Assembly: GCF_020164745.1 (NCBI RefSeq)
Contig: NZ_JAIUGV010000005.1
Location: 248,001-312,000, forward strand
DNA length: 64,000 bases
Direction: 5' to 3'
Source of the DNA: Mesorhizobium sp. ES1-4
GTDB taxonomy: Bacteria > Pseudomonadota > Alphaproteobacteria > Rhizobiales > Rhizobiaceae
Shown piece after piece: positions 52,218 through 60,842 of the stretch (position 1 is the first letter of the stretch; every line of letters starts with the position of its first letter). The notes beneath the pieces are model-generated. The model searched no databases and was not told the origin of the DNA. It saw only the letters and a list, made by a program, of their open reading frames with translations. The translations under genes and the position numbers were made by a program.

Positions 52218-52985
52218 ATGTCTGTATTTTCGTTGTTGGCGCAGCATGCCGACATGGCCGTGCACAACTTGCACGTCGCGGGTGCCATGGTTTCGGATGC
52301 TGCATTGCATGGCAAGCTTGCCGTCGAGCATGCTTCCGATCATCTCGTAGTCCTGGCACAGGCGCAGACCGACAGTGCGCCGGTCACCGCCGATCAGTTG
52401 AAGGAACAGCTGAAAAACGTGCAGCAGGAGGAGCAGCTTGGCTGGCTGACTGCCGTCGGCAAATACTTCATCGGCATCTTCCAGAAGGGCGGCGAGGTTT
52501 TCGCCGGCTTCGTCACCGGCATCATCCCGACGCTTGTCGTGCTTATGACAGCCTTCTACGCCGTCACCGAACTGGTCGGCGAAGAGCGTGTCCACGGCCT
52601 GGCGCGTGGTGCTGGCCGCATCGCGCTGACCCGCTATACCGTGCTGCCGGTGCTGGCGGTGTTCTTCCTCACCAACCCGATGGCCTACACCTTCGGCTCG
52701 TTCCTGGAAGAAAAGCACAAGCCGGCCTTCTACGACGCGGCCGTGTCCTACGTGCATCCGCCGCTCGGCCTCTTCCCGCACATCAACCCTGGCGAATATT
52801 TCGTCTGGGGCGGCATGCTCGTGGCCTTGCTCGACCTTGAGAAGCGGGGTGTCATCGCCCCCGGTTACCACGTCAAGGTGGCGATCTGGTACGCGATCGT
52901 CGGCCTCGTCGTCATTCTGTTCAAAGGCATGCTGACCGAGCGCATCACCGCCATCATGGCACGCCGCCAGGGCGTCGAGCTGTAA
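52218..52985 (+). CDS. srlA: PTS glucitol/sorbitol transporter subunit IIC
   Basis: A 255-residue membrane protein. The family-typical part starts at about residue 75 with KYFIGIFQKGGEVFAGFVTG and includes LPVLAVFFLTNPMAYTFGSF and DAAVSYVHPPLGLFPHINPG, as in IIC-gut. The first ~72 residues (from MSVFSLLAQHADMAVHNLH) form a predicted helical, soluble extension that the shorter enteric proteins lack, as I remember them. It moves sorbitol across the inner membrane together with the IIB and IIA proteins encoded next. AAGGAGGAG precedes the ATG, so the long form is really made. Confidence 0.92.
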   Translation: MSVFSLLAQHADMAVHNLHVAGAMVSDAALHGKLAVEHASDHLVVLAQAQTDSAPVTADQLKEQLKNVQQEEQLGWLTAVGKYFIGIFQKGGEVFAGFVTGIIPTLVVLMTAFYAVTELVGEERVHGLARGAGRIALTRYTVLPVLAVFFLTNPMAYTFGSFLEEKHKPAFYDAAVSYVHPPLGLFPHINPGEYFVWGGMLVALLDLEKRGVIAPGYHVKVAIWYAIVGLVVILFKGMLTERITAIMARRQGVEL

Positions 52986-53001
52986 GGGCGGGGAGGACAT
53001 C

Positions 53002-54000
53002 ATGGCCAAGACATACAAAGCCGTACGCATCTCCCGGGGCAAAACCGGTTGGGGTGGTCCGCTCGTGATCGAGCCGACCGAACAGCGCAGCAAGGTCGTT
53101 TCCGTCACCGGTGGTGGCATTCACCCGGTGGCGCAGCTCATCGCCGACATGACCGGCGCCGAGGCCGTCGACGGTTTCAAGGCGCCGCCGATCGAAAGCG
53201 AAATGGCTGTCGTCGTCGTCGATTGCGGCGGCACCGCACGATGCGGCGTCTATCCGCGCAAGCGTATCCCGACCGTCAACCTGACGCCGGTCGGACAGTC
53301 TGGGCCGCTCGCCCAGTTCATCACCGAGGATATCTACGTTTCGGGCGTCAAGCCGGCCGACATCACGATGGCTGACGGGTCCGAGGCGGTCACGACTGCA
53401 GGGGGAGCAGCATCGATGAATTCGACCAATAACACTGCGATGCCGAAGGCGCTGCCCAGCGAGGGTGGCCTGATCGGTTTCATCAGCACGATCGGCCGCG
53501 CCATGGGTCGTGTCGTCGGCATTTTCTTCAATGCCGGTCGCCGCACCATCGACCAGGTGGTCCGCAACGTGCTGCCGTTCATGGCCTTCGTGACCATGCT
53601 CATCGGCCTGATCCTGTACACCGGCATTGGTGATGTGCTGGCGCAGCCGATGGGTCCGCTGGCCAACAACATCGTCGGCCTGCTGATCATCTCGGCCATC
53701 TGCGGCCTGCCGTTCCTGTCCCCCATTCTCGGGCCAGGCGCGGTCATCGCGCAGGTCATCGGTGTCGCCATCATCGGCCCGCAGATCGCCAACGGCACGA
53801 TTTCGCCGGCAATGGCGCTGCCGGCGCTGTTTGCCTACAACACCCAGGTGGGCTGCGACTTCGTCCCCGTCGGCCTGGCGCTCGGTGAAGCCAAGCCCAA
53901 GACGATCGAAATCGGCGTGCCGGCGGTTCTCATCAGCCGCCAGATCATGGGGCCGATCTCGGTGCTGATCGCCTGGATCGTCTCCCTGATCGTGTTCTAA
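53002..54000 (+). CDS. srlE: PTS glucitol/sorbitol transporter subunit IIB (with membrane half)
   Basis: A 332-residue protein. The N-terminal IIB domain carries the phospho-acceptor cysteine in V-D-C-G-G-T-A-R-C-G-V-Y-P near residue 75. A linker follows (residues ~115-160), then a C-terminal membrane part with about five helices (LPFMAFVTMLIGLILYTGIG, LSPILGPGAVIAQVIGVAII). The order IIB then membrane segment is normal for SrlE. It receives phosphate from IIA and gives it to sorbitol. GGGGAGG precedes the ATG. Confidence 0.93.
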   Translation: MAKTYKAVRISRGKTGWGGPLVIEPTEQRSKVVSVTGGGIHPVAQLIADMTGAEAVDGFKAPPIESEMAVVVVDCGGTARCGVYPRKRIPTVNLTPVGQSGPLAQFITEDIYVSGVKPADITMADGSEAVTTAGGAASMNSTNNTAMPKALPSEGGLIGFISTIGRAMGRVVGIFFNAGRRTIDQVVRNVLPFMAFVTMLIGLILYTGIGDVLAQPMGPLANNIVGLLIISAICGLPFLSPILGPGAVIAQVIGVAIIGPQIANGTISPAMALPALFAYNTQVGCDFVPVGLALGEAKPKTIEIGVPAVLISRQIMGPISVLIAWIVSLIVF

Positions 54001-54026
54001 ACACCAGAAACAACGAGGTTCGCCAT

Positions 54027-54407
54027 ATGTCGGTTCTTCTCAAGACACGGGTCACGGCAATAGGACCCGAAGTGGCGGACCTCGCCGAGGGCGGCGTGGT
54101 CATCCTGTTCGCGGACGGCTCGCCACCGGAGCTCGCCGAGGTCTCCGTGCTCCACAAGATGGAGCTCGGGCCCAGCGACGGCGCGCCTGAAAAGGGCGCG
54201 TCGATCACCCTTGGCCCGGTTTCTGCGGTCATAACCGCCGTCGGCTCCAGCGCCTGGAGCAAGGTCCTCGAAATGGGCCACGTCGTCATCTCGTTCAATG
54301 GCGCCGCCGAGGCCGAAAGGCCGGGTGAGATCTGCGCATCGCAGGTCGATACGCAAGCCCTCGTGGCGGCGCTGAAGACAGACGCGATCATCACCATCGC
54401 CGCCTGA
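54027..54407 (+). CDS. srlB: PTS glucitol/sorbitol transporter subunit IIA
   Basis: A 126-residue cytoplasmic protein of the IIA-gut family. The probable phospho-acceptor is H43 in ISAEVSVLHK-like position (EVSVLHKMELG). The region ITLGPVSAVITAVGSSAWSK and the end DTQALVAALKTDAIITIAA are typical. It takes phosphate from HPr, here probably the HPr domain fused to Enzyme I encoded downstream. It follows the IIB gene by 26 bases. Confidence 0.9.
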   Translation: MSVLLKTRVTAIGPEVADLAEGGVVILFADGSPPELAEVSVLHKMELGPSDGAPEKGASITLGPVSAVITAVGSSAWSKVLEMGHVVISFNGAAEAERPGEICASQVDTQALVAALKTDAIITIAA

Positions 54408-54446
54408 AAGCATTCGCGCCGCGACCCGTCTGGTCTTGGCGCTGAA

Positions 54447-54492
54447 GCAATTTCCGGGAAAAATGTGAAGCGGCTTTTCCGTCCGGAATTGC
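54447..54492. repeat. Rhizobial intergenic repeat (CCGGAATTGC type)
   Basis: GCAATTTCCGG and CCGGAATTGC are inverted, and the inner GGAAAA and TTTTCC also pair. The downstream GTTAAAACAAAGAG tail is part of the same commonly seen rhizobial element. It sits in the 5' untranslated part before the HPr-Enzyme I gene and may affect its expression. Confidence 0.6.
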
Positions 54493-54559
54493 GTTAAAAC
54501 AAAGAGTTGGAGCGGTTCGCCATGAGACGACGAACTGCCGGAAAAGCAGAGTATTTGCC

Positions 54560-56536
54560 ATGGAACGCTCGACCATCGTCAGAGTGCATGAAGGCTTGCA
54601 CGCCCGTCCCGCCACGCGCTTCGTCAAGCTCGCCAAGGGTTTCGAATCCGACGTCGAACTGGTCAAGGACGGCAAGGCCGTCAGCGCCAAGAGCTCCGTC
54701 AAGCTGATGTTGCTCGCGGTCAAGGAAAACCAGGAAGTCACCGTGCGGGCGAACGGCGCCGACGCCATCGAAGCGATCGAGGCGCTGATCGGCTATCTTG
54801 AGAACCCCAAGGCGGGTCTCGACGACGAAGAAATCCACGCCCCGGCGAATGACGCAAGCAAGGCAGCGGCACCCGAGCCTCAATCCACGTCGACCGTATC
54901 TGACCAGGCAAACGGTTTGCGCGGTGTCGCCGCAAGCGAGGGCGTTGCCATCGGACCCGCCTTCGCACATTTTCCGCCTGACATTGCCGGACAGGGCCGG
55001 ATGCTGCAGGCCGATGAGATCGCCGGCGAGATCGAGAGATTTCGCGCCGCCGTCGCCGCCGTCCAGGTCCGCATGGACAAGGTTTTGGCGCAGGACAATC
55101 TGTCGGCCGGTGACCGGGGTATCGTCGCTGCCCTTCGCGACATTGCCGCCGACGACAGCCTGACCAGCGAGGCCGAAGAGGCGATCAAGGGCGGCAATGA
55201 CGCGGTCTCGGCCACGATCACCGCCGCTTCCACCATTGCCGCCGATTTCAGCGCCGTCGACGATCACTATCTCAATGCACGGGCGGACGATGTCCATGCG
55301 GTCGGGCGGCAGATCTGCCTGGTGCTGCTGGGGCAAGACGACGTCAGCCTCGAAAATATTCCGCAGGGTGCGATCCTGATCGCCGACGACATCGGCGCCT
55401 GGGATCTGGCGCGCGCGCCGCTGAAACGCATCGGCGGCGTGGTGTGCGGCCATGGCGGCGCCACCTCGCATATCGCCATCATCGCCCGTTCGCACGGCAT
55501 TCCGGCGGTGCTGGGCCTCGGCGACCGGATCAATACCTTGCGCACCGCGCAAGAGGTGGCGCTCGACGGCAATAGCGGGCAGGTGATCATCGACCCCGAT
55601 GCGGCGACGCGCGCCGATTTCGCCGGCCGTGTCGAAGCGGCGGCGAAGGAACGTGCCAGCCTGACCGCCTTCAAGACGGTGACGCCGAAGCTGGCGGACG
55701 GCAGGATTATCGAGGTCGCGGCCAATATCGGGTCGCTGGAGGAGATCGAGGCGGCGCAGGAGGCTGGCGCCATGGGTGTCGGCTTGTTCCGCACCGAGCT
55801 TCTGTTCATGCGCCACATGCACCTGCCGTCGGAAGACATGCAGGCCGAGACTTATGCGGCGCTGGCCAAGGCCTTCGCGCCCTATCCGGTCATCGTGCGC
55901 ACGCTCGACATCGGCGGCGACAAGCCGATTGCCGGGATCGAGTTTCCCGATGAGGAAAATCCGTTCCTGGGGTGGCGCGGTATCCGCATGTGCCTCGACC
56001 GCCCCGATATCTTCAAGCGCCAACTCAGGGCGTTGCTCAGGGCTGCCGTACACGGCAACATAAAAGTGATGCTGCCGATGGTGTCCGATCTTGGCGAGGT
56101 GCGGCAGACGCGCGTTCTTGTCGATGAATGCGCCGCCGAACTCAAGGCCGAAGGCGTGCCGCACGCGACGTTCGATCTCGGCGTGATGATCGAGACCCCG
56201 GCCGCGGTGCTGATCGCGCCGGCACTGGCCAAGGAAGTGGCTTTCTTCTCGATCGGCACCAACGACCTGACCCAGTACATCATGGCCGCCGACAGGCTAA
56301 ACCCGACCGTTGCGAAGCTCAACGATGTTACCAATCCGGCCGTCATGTCGGCGATCGAGCTGACAGCCAGGGCCGGCGTCGCCGCCGGCATCATGGTTGG
56401 CATGTGTGGCGAGGCTGCGGGCCGACCGGATCTCATTCCGGCTTTCCTGGAGATGGGTCTGACCGAACTTTCGATGAGTCCGGCCTCGATCCAACGCGCC
56501 AAGAAGGCGATCACGGCCATGGTGGCCGGGACGTAA
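54560..56536 (+). CDS. HPr-Enzyme I fusion protein of the phosphotransferase system
   Basis: A 658-residue fusion. Residues 1-90 are an HPr domain (VRVHEGLHARPATRFVKLAK with the phospho-acceptor His before A-R-P, and the Ser-46-like K-S-S-V-K). An Ala/Pro-rich linker runs ~90-115. Enzyme I follows: the N-terminal domain with the phospho-histidine in G-G-A-T-S-H-I-A-I-I-A-R, then the PEP-binding barrel with the metal/PEP motifs GVGLFRTELLFM, RTLDIGGDKP, FSIGTNDLTQY and the active Cys in MVGMCGEAAG. No GAF domain is present, so it is not the nitrogen-PTS PtsP. It can take phosphate from PEP to the srlB product. It follows srlB by about 150 bases. Confidence 0.93.
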   Translation: MERSTIVRVHEGLHARPATRFVKLAKGFESDVELVKDGKAVSAKSSVKLMLLAVKENQEVTVRANGADAIEAIEALIGYLENPKAGLDDEEIHAPANDASKAAAPEPQSTSTVSDQANGLRGVAASEGVAIGPAFAHFPPDIAGQGRMLQADEIAGEIERFRAAVAAVQVRMDKVLAQDNLSAGDRGIVAALRDIAADDSLTSEAEEAIKGGNDAVSATITAASTIAADFSAVDDHYLNARADDVHAVGRQICLVLLGQDDVSLENIPQGAILIADDIGAWDLARAPLKRIGGVVCGHGGATSHIAIIARSHGIPAVLGLGDRINTLRTAQEVALDGNSGQVIIDPDAATRADFAGRVEAAAKERASLTAFKTVTPKLADGRIIEVAANIGSLEEIEAAQEAGAMGVGLFRTELLFMRHMHLPSEDMQAETYAALAKAFAPYPVIVRTLDIGGDKPIAGIEFPDEENPFLGWRGIRMCLDRPDIFKRQLRALLRAAVHGNIKVMLPMVSDLGEVRQTRVLVDECAAELKAEGVPHATFDLGVMIETPAAVLIAPALAKEVAFFSIGTNDLTQYIMAADRLNPTVAKLNDVTNPAVMSAIELTARAGVAAGIMVGMCGEAAGRPDLIPAFLEMGLTELSMSPASIQRAKKAITAMVAGT

Positions 56537-56570
56537 CCCCGCGCGGCCGCTTTGAACGCGCTGGGAGGCC

Positions 56571-57362
56571 TTACGGCAAATGCGCAAGCAAGGTGGCGAA
56601 GACAGGGGTCAGTTCATCGACCGGGTTCGCCTTGGCGCAGGCCTGGACGATGCGCTCGCGGCGGATGTCGGCGGCCAGGATCGCGATCTCCAGCATGTCG
56701 GGCTCCGGCGCGCCGTCGCGGCCGGTTGTCGCCAGGCCGCAGGCGAGCACGACCGGCGCCAGGCAGCTTGCGTCGAGCGCCCTGTCGCCGACCGCTTCCG
56801 GGGCGTCACCAAAACGGATCGGGCGCTGGCCGAGGCATTCGACGAGCAACGCCGAACACGTCGCCGCGATCGCCTGCAGTCCGGCACCGGGCGCGGCGAG
56901 GGCGGCCAGCAGGTCGCCATGGCGCTTTCGCATGGCTACGTGGACCGCGGCGAACCCGGCTTCATGGATACGGGCATGGTCGATCTTCAGCCCGGCAAGC
57001 ACCGCCTTGGTCAGATAGTACATGTCGCGCCGGAACAGGCGCTCGGCGCTCAATTGCTGTTCTTCGTCCCCGGCCGGGAAATAGCTGCCCAGGCCTTTCA
57101 CGGTCGTTCCGTCCACCCTTATGGGGCGTTCATGCGGAACGAAGGATTCGGCGATGGACAGCGCTTCGTCGACGGCGCTCGCGGCATGGCTGAGCAGGCC
57201 TTCGATGCCTCTGCCCGGAAACGGCGGCAGATGGCTGGTGGCTTCGCGCAGGACGCTTGCTTCGCCGCTGCCGTCATGACGGCTCTGGCGGATGATGTCG
57301 CGGACTTCCCGCAGCCGGTCCTTGAGGTTGACGCGGACGTCTTCGGAGATTTGTCGCAGCAT
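56571..57362 (-). CDS. Conserved hypothetical protein next to the sorbitol PTS
   Basis: A 263-residue soluble protein without recognised domain. Segments include VNLKDRLREVRDIIRQSRHD, PPFPGRGIEGLLSHAASAVD and FRRDMYYLTKAVLAGLKIDH, and the composition suggests an alpha-helical fold. It converges on the HPr-Enzyme I gene (34-base gap) and is divergent from the SorC-type regulator, with an operator-like repeat in between. It is therefore probably part of the sorbitol regulon, but its role is not known. Confidence 0.7.
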   Translation of the reverse strand: MLRQISEDVRVNLKDRLREVRDIIRQSRHDGSGEASVLREATSHLPPFPGRGIEGLLSHAASAVDEALSIAESFVPHERPIRVDGTTVKGLGSYFPAGDEEQQLSAERLFRRDMYYLTKAVLAGLKIDHARIHEAGFAAVHVAMRKRHGDLLAALAAPGAGLQAIAATCSALLVECLGQRPIRFGDAPEAVGDRALDASCLAPVVLACGLATTGRDGAPEPDMLEIAILAADIRRERIVQACAKANPVDELTPVFATLLAHLP

Positions 57363-57430
57363 CGCGGTTTGCCTCGAAAGTGCCGTGGGGCCACTCCAGC
57401 AAGGGGTCGGCCACGCACTCTACATTGTTC

Positions 57431-57452
57431 CTATCGATTGGTAGATCAATAG
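57431..57452. promoter_or_regulatory. Putative SorC-type operator
   Basis: CTATCGAT-TGGTAG-ATCAATAG (one mismatch) lies in the divergent promoter between the hypothetical gene at 56571 and the SorC-type regulator. Half-sites are shared with the repeat upstream of the HAD gene at 50821. Confidence 0.5.
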
Positions 57453-57519
57453 GCGATACTAGACCAGCATGCAGAATCGACGACGGCGCGCGTCCATCGC
57501 CGCGCGGGGGAGGAATGAT

Positions 57520-58560
57520 TTGGCCAGGGGACGAGAAGCCGATGGAGGGCGGGCCGATGAAAGGCGGGCCAACGAGAGGGGGGCGGGCGCCGAAGCGGCC
57601 GAGCATGTCGTCAGCGAGAGCCGCACGGACCGCCTCCGAATCCGCGCCGCCTGGATGTATTTCGTCGAGCAGATGACGCAGAACGAGATCGCCGATGTGC
57701 TCGGCGTCGGCCGCGTCACCATCGTGCGCATGCTGGCGGAGGCGCGGTCGCGCAACGAGGTCAAGATCACCATCGAGAGCGAGCTTCTGGAGATCGTGCG
57801 GCTGGAACGCGCGCTCGAAAAGACCTTCGGGCTGCAGCAGGCGCTGGTGGCGCCGTTGACCGCAGCCAATGCCGACCCGATCCCGGCCATCGCCGCCAAG
57901 ACCGGCATGTTCCTGTCGGACGCAATGAAATCCGGCATGCAGGTCGGCGTCGGCTGGGGCAACACGCTATTCCACACCTTGCCGTTCATCAGCGCCAAGT
58001 CACTGACGGATTTCAAGGTGATTTCGCTGCTTGGCGGCGTCGGCGTCGCGCGCCGGGTCAACCCGGCCGAGTTCGCCTGGCGCTTCGCCCAGATTTTTCA
58101 GGGCGACGGCTATCTGATGCCGACGCCGGCCGTCGTCGACAGCGTCGAGACCAAGATCGCGCTGATCGAACGCTGCGGCCTGCAGGAGGTTTTTGAGATG
58201 GCTGATTCGCTCGATGCCGTTCTGCTGAGTGTCGGCGGCATCGCTTCGGCAACCACCTTCTCGCGCGGCGGCTTTCTCAAGGAATCGGACCGCGAGGCGC
58301 TGCTGGCGCGCGGCGCCGTCGGCGATCTCCTGTTCCATTTCTACGACCGCAATGGCGATCTGGTCGACCATCCCGTCAACAACCATGTGATGTCGGTGGA
58401 TGTCGACCGGCTGCGCAAGGCGCCGATCCGCATTCTGACTTCCGGCGGCGAAGAGAAGACGGAGGCGCTGCTCGGCGCCATGACGCTCGTCGCGCCGACG
58501 ATCCTGATCACGGACGAGGAAAGCGCAAGGCGCATGCTGGACGCGGTCAGCGAAAGCTGA
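57520..58560 (+). CDS. SorC/DeoR-family sugar-binding transcriptional regulator
   Basis: A 346-residue regulator from the TTG at 57520, chosen because GGGGGAGGA precedes it; an ATG at 57469 in frame is possible but lies close to the operator. After a charged N-terminal tail comes the SorC helix-turn-helix (AAWMYFVEQMTQNEIADVLG, GRVTIVRMLAEARS). The sugar-phosphate-binding domain follows (SGMQVGVGWGNTLFHTLPFI, KVISLLGGVGVARRVNP, SVGGIASATTFSRGGFL). Such proteins bind phosphorylated sugars and control nearby uptake genes, here the glucitol PTS. Three inverted repeats with a TCAATA half-site are candidate targets. Confidence 0.9.
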   Translation: MARGREADGGRADERRANERGAGAEAAEHVVSESRTDRLRIRAAWMYFVEQMTQNEIADVLGVGRVTIVRMLAEARSRNEVKITIESELLEIVRLERALEKTFGLQQALVAPLTAANADPIPAIAAKTGMFLSDAMKSGMQVGVGWGNTLFHTLPFISAKSLTDFKVISLLGGVGVARRVNPAEFAWRFAQIFQGDGYLMPTPAVVDSVETKIALIERCGLQEVFEMADSLDAVLLSVGGIASATTFSRGGFLKESDREALLARGAVGDLLFHFYDRNGDLVDHPVNNHVMSVDVDRLRKAPIRILTSGGEEKTEALLGAMTLVAPTILITDEESARRMLDAVSES

Positions 58561-58711
58561 AGGACGAGTTCGTCTCGGCACGGCACAAGCCGTGGGCCTA
58601 TCGTCGAGGCGGCATGTCTTGCGGCGTTGGCATTGCCCGTTGCCGACGCATCGGATATCTCACCGTCCAGGCAGATGACGCCAGCACAACGGACCAGACG
58701 GAGCCCCTGAT

Positions 58712-59065
58712 ATGACAGACCAGACGATCCTCAAATTCGGCCCCGTCGAGCACGCGGAAGCCGGCGATCTGCCCGGCTGGATCGCGGTCGAGGGCCAGCC
58801 GACCATGCAAACCGCCGTCCAGCACACGACTGCGGACGGCAAGGTGATATCGGGCACATGGCGGGCGTCGCCCGGCACCTATCATGCGACCTACACCGAC
58901 TATGAGTTCGTGCACATGATCGCCGGCCGCATCATCATCACGCCCGACGGCGGCACGCCGGTCGAGGTTGGCCCCGGCGATGCCTTCGTGGTGGAAGCCG
59001 ATTTCAAGGGCACCTGGAAGATCATCGAGCCAGTGACCAAACATTTTGTCGTCAGGGTTGGCTGA
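58712..59065 (+). CDS. Cupin-domain protein (EutQ/DUF861 type)
   Basis: A 117-residue single-cupin protein. The N-terminal part QTILKFGPVEHAEAGDLPGW is followed by the cupin barrel (GTWRASPGTYHATYTDYEFV, IAGRIIITPDGGTPVEVGPG, DAFVVEADFKGTWKIIEPV). The usual metal-binding His pair of motif 1 is only partly present (Y-H ... E-F-V-H). Small cupins of this group bind amino acids, organic acids or sugars, or act as isomerases. It stands alone, 150 bases after the SorC gene. Function not assignable. Confidence 0.8.
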   Translation: MTDQTILKFGPVEHAEAGDLPGWIAVEGQPTMQTAVQHTTADGKVISGTWRASPGTYHATYTDYEFVHMIAGRIIITPDGGTPVEVGPGDAFVVEADFKGTWKIIEPVTKHFVVRVG

Positions 59066-59203
59066 GTTAGGCTGATCGCGTTCCAGACATGGATTCGAGA
59101 CCTGGGAAGCCCGTCATGGTTCGTCCTGGCGGGTTTCCGGTTGCCATATTGGCCCGTGGTCGGCGTTCAACGAGGTCATCCGGCCCGTCCCCAGACGATA
59201 CGG

Positions 59204-59785
59204 TCAATCGCCTCGTCGTCCATGCTTGCGCATATCCTCGATCCAGCGCGCCCGCCTCGTTTGATCGGCATAGATGAGGCCATACAGGCTTTCGCGAATT
59301 GGTTTGATCCCGGCGAAGCTCAACATACTGCGCTCGAAAGCGCGCAGTCCGTAGGCGCCAAAATACCAACGATAGAGCAGCACCGGCATCCCCATGGTCA
59401 CGACGATGCGAGCCGAACGGCCGGTGAGCAATCGCCTCGGGAAACGCTCCTTTCTGTACTCCATGGCAAATCCTGGCCTGAAGATGTGTTCGAGAAAGCC
59501 CTTGAATAGAGCCGGCATGGTTCCATGCCAGAGTGGAAACAGAACCACCCAGTGTTCCGACCAGCGCATGTCCTCCCGCGGCTGCACCAGAACCGGCGGC
59601 AACGCGCCGGTCTCGAAATCCACCTGCGTGCGCAGCAATGAAAACTCAAGCTTCCCGACCTCGACGCGGCGAACCTCATGCCCCGCAGCGGTTGCGGCTT
59701 CGGCATAGGCGTCGGCCATCGCGTGCAGCAGGTGATGCCCCGCCGGGTCCGGGTGGCCCTGGATGATTGCGATGCGCCTGGCCAT
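59204..59785 (-). CDS. NAD(P)H-dependent FMN oxidoreductase (flavodoxin-like fold)
   Basis: A 193-residue protein of the MdaB/NQO/KefF-like family. It starts MARRIAIIQGHPDPAGHHLL, the FMN phosphate loop. It continues with the loop VVLFPLWHGTMPALFKGFLE and ends in the helical region SMLSFAGIKPIRESLYGLIY. AGGAGG lies at perfect distance before the ATG at 59785, so longer forms are not needed. It reduces quinones or similar acceptors with NAD(P)H. It is a single gene; the 268 bases upstream hold only an inverted repeat. Confidence 0.88.
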   Translation of the reverse strand: MARRIAIIQGHPDPAGHHLLHAMADAYAEAATAAGHEVRRVEVGKLEFSLLRTQVDFETGALPPVLVQPREDMRWSEHWVVLFPLWHGTMPALFKGFLEHIFRPGFAMEYRKERFPRRLLTGRSARIVVTMGMPVLLYRWYFGAYGLRAFERSMLSFAGIKPIRESLYGLIYADQTRRARWIEDMRKHGRRGD

Positions 59786-59852
59786 TTGTCGCCTCCTGAA
59801 GCGGGCCATCCATAACGCGTTCCCTCGAGCGGTTTGTTGATCTTGCGCAAAG

Positions 59853-59886
59853 TCCGAAGGACGGAGTTCCTTCGACGTCCTTCGGA
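59853..59886. repeat. Inverted repeat upstream of the NAD(P)H oxidoreductase gene
   Basis: TCCGAAGGACG-N12-CGTCCTTCGGA is a perfect 11-bp stem with a 12-base loop. It lies 68-101 bases upstream of the oxidoreductase start and after the end of the membrane-protein gene at 60054. It could be a terminator without T-run, an operator, or an intergenic repeat. Confidence 0.45.
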
Positions 59887-60053
59887 ACCGGGGGCGAGTG
59901 GGAGCAAAATGTCGCCATGTCGCATTTAGCCTGAAACGCACGCCCCGCGAGAGCAGTGAGGCTTGTTCGCTGCCGGCCGAAAGCTCGAACACCTGAGTAG
60001 CTGGCCTGCTGCAGCTCGGCGGCCACGCGAAGGTTTCTGGGCTGCGATGCCGT

Positions 60054-60842
60054 TCACGGCATCAGCTTGTGTTCGCCCTGGTTCAAGGGATCGCGCGGCC
60101 GGGTAAATTGCTGAACGGGACGCTCGTAGCGGTATTTCCCAGTGGGCAATCCATCGGCTGGAGCAGCCGCCGATGGTTGGGGCAGGGGTGGTGGAGGCTT
60201 CGTGGCGATCGCCGTTCCTCCAAGGAGGAGCCCGATCGCGACCAGCCAACTGCCCAGGATGCGCGCGCCGATCATGAACCACGCAGGCGGGAAAATCCGC
60301 CCGATAAGGCCGACGGCGACTATGATCCAAAGGGCGATGATTGTCCCCGAGAGCGGTATTCGGAGATCGTTCAAAGTAGGGTCGGTGAGCTTTGTGACAA
60401 CCGCCAGCAACGCGCCGATGAGACATGCTGCGACAGGGATCGTCCAAGTTCGGAAACGGCCAGAAGCAACAAGGACGACGCCGATTATCAGCATCGAAAG
60501 CGGCGCGGTGAGGAAAGCGTGAGTCGTCGCTCCCCGTACGCCGGCCATGACACCAAGGAATCGATCGTAGAGCAGAGCCCCGACCACCTCGCCCGACAAA
60601 AATGCCGCGAGTGTGAAAACGCCAAGCCTCAGGCTTATCAGAGCTGTTGCAAGGCCCAATCCGACCAGCGGCAAGACGCGTTCAGGAGAAAGGGCGCTGT
60701 TGAGGATCCACCAGGACGTCTGCGTCCTTTCGGTAGAGGTTGCAAGTACGCCGATCATGGCAACGCCGGCGACAGCTAAGACAGGCCCTGACCATCGTTG
60801 CAGGAGCTTGGCCGACCGCTTGGGATATGCTTCAGACGACAA
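60054..60842 (-). CDS. Uncharacterised multi-pass membrane protein linked to HupE
   Basis: A 262-residue protein with about six hydrophobic helices (VLAVAGVAMIGVLAT, VLPLVGLGLATALISLRLGV, LTAPLSMLIIGVVLVASG, TWTIPVAACLIGALLAVV, TIIALWIIVAVGLIGRIF, GSWLVAIGLLLGGTAIA). A Pro-rich cytoplasmic or periplasmic tail follows (TKPPPPLPQPSAAAP and a basic end). It overlaps the HupE/UreJ gene by 11 bases, so the two are co-translated, and it may form part of the same metal uptake system. No family is recognised. Confidence 0.7.
   Translation of the reverse strand: MSSEAYPKRSAKLLQRWSGPVLAVAGVAMIGVLATSTERTQTSWWILNSALSPERVLPLVGLGLATALISLRLGVFTLAAFLSGEVVGALLYDRFLGVMAGVRGATTHAFLTAPLSMLIIGVVLVASGRFRTWTIPVAACLIGALLAVVTKLTDPTLNDLRIPLSGTIIALWIIVAVGLIGRIFPPAWFMIGARILGSWLVAIGLLLGGTAIATKPPPPLPQPSAAAPADGLPTGKYRYERPVQQFTRPRDPLNQGEHKLMP

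Noticed and set aside
54494..56164. A 556-residue minus-strand frame
   Set aside because: Antisense shadow of the HPr-Enzyme I gene, whose motifs are unmistakable on the plus strand.
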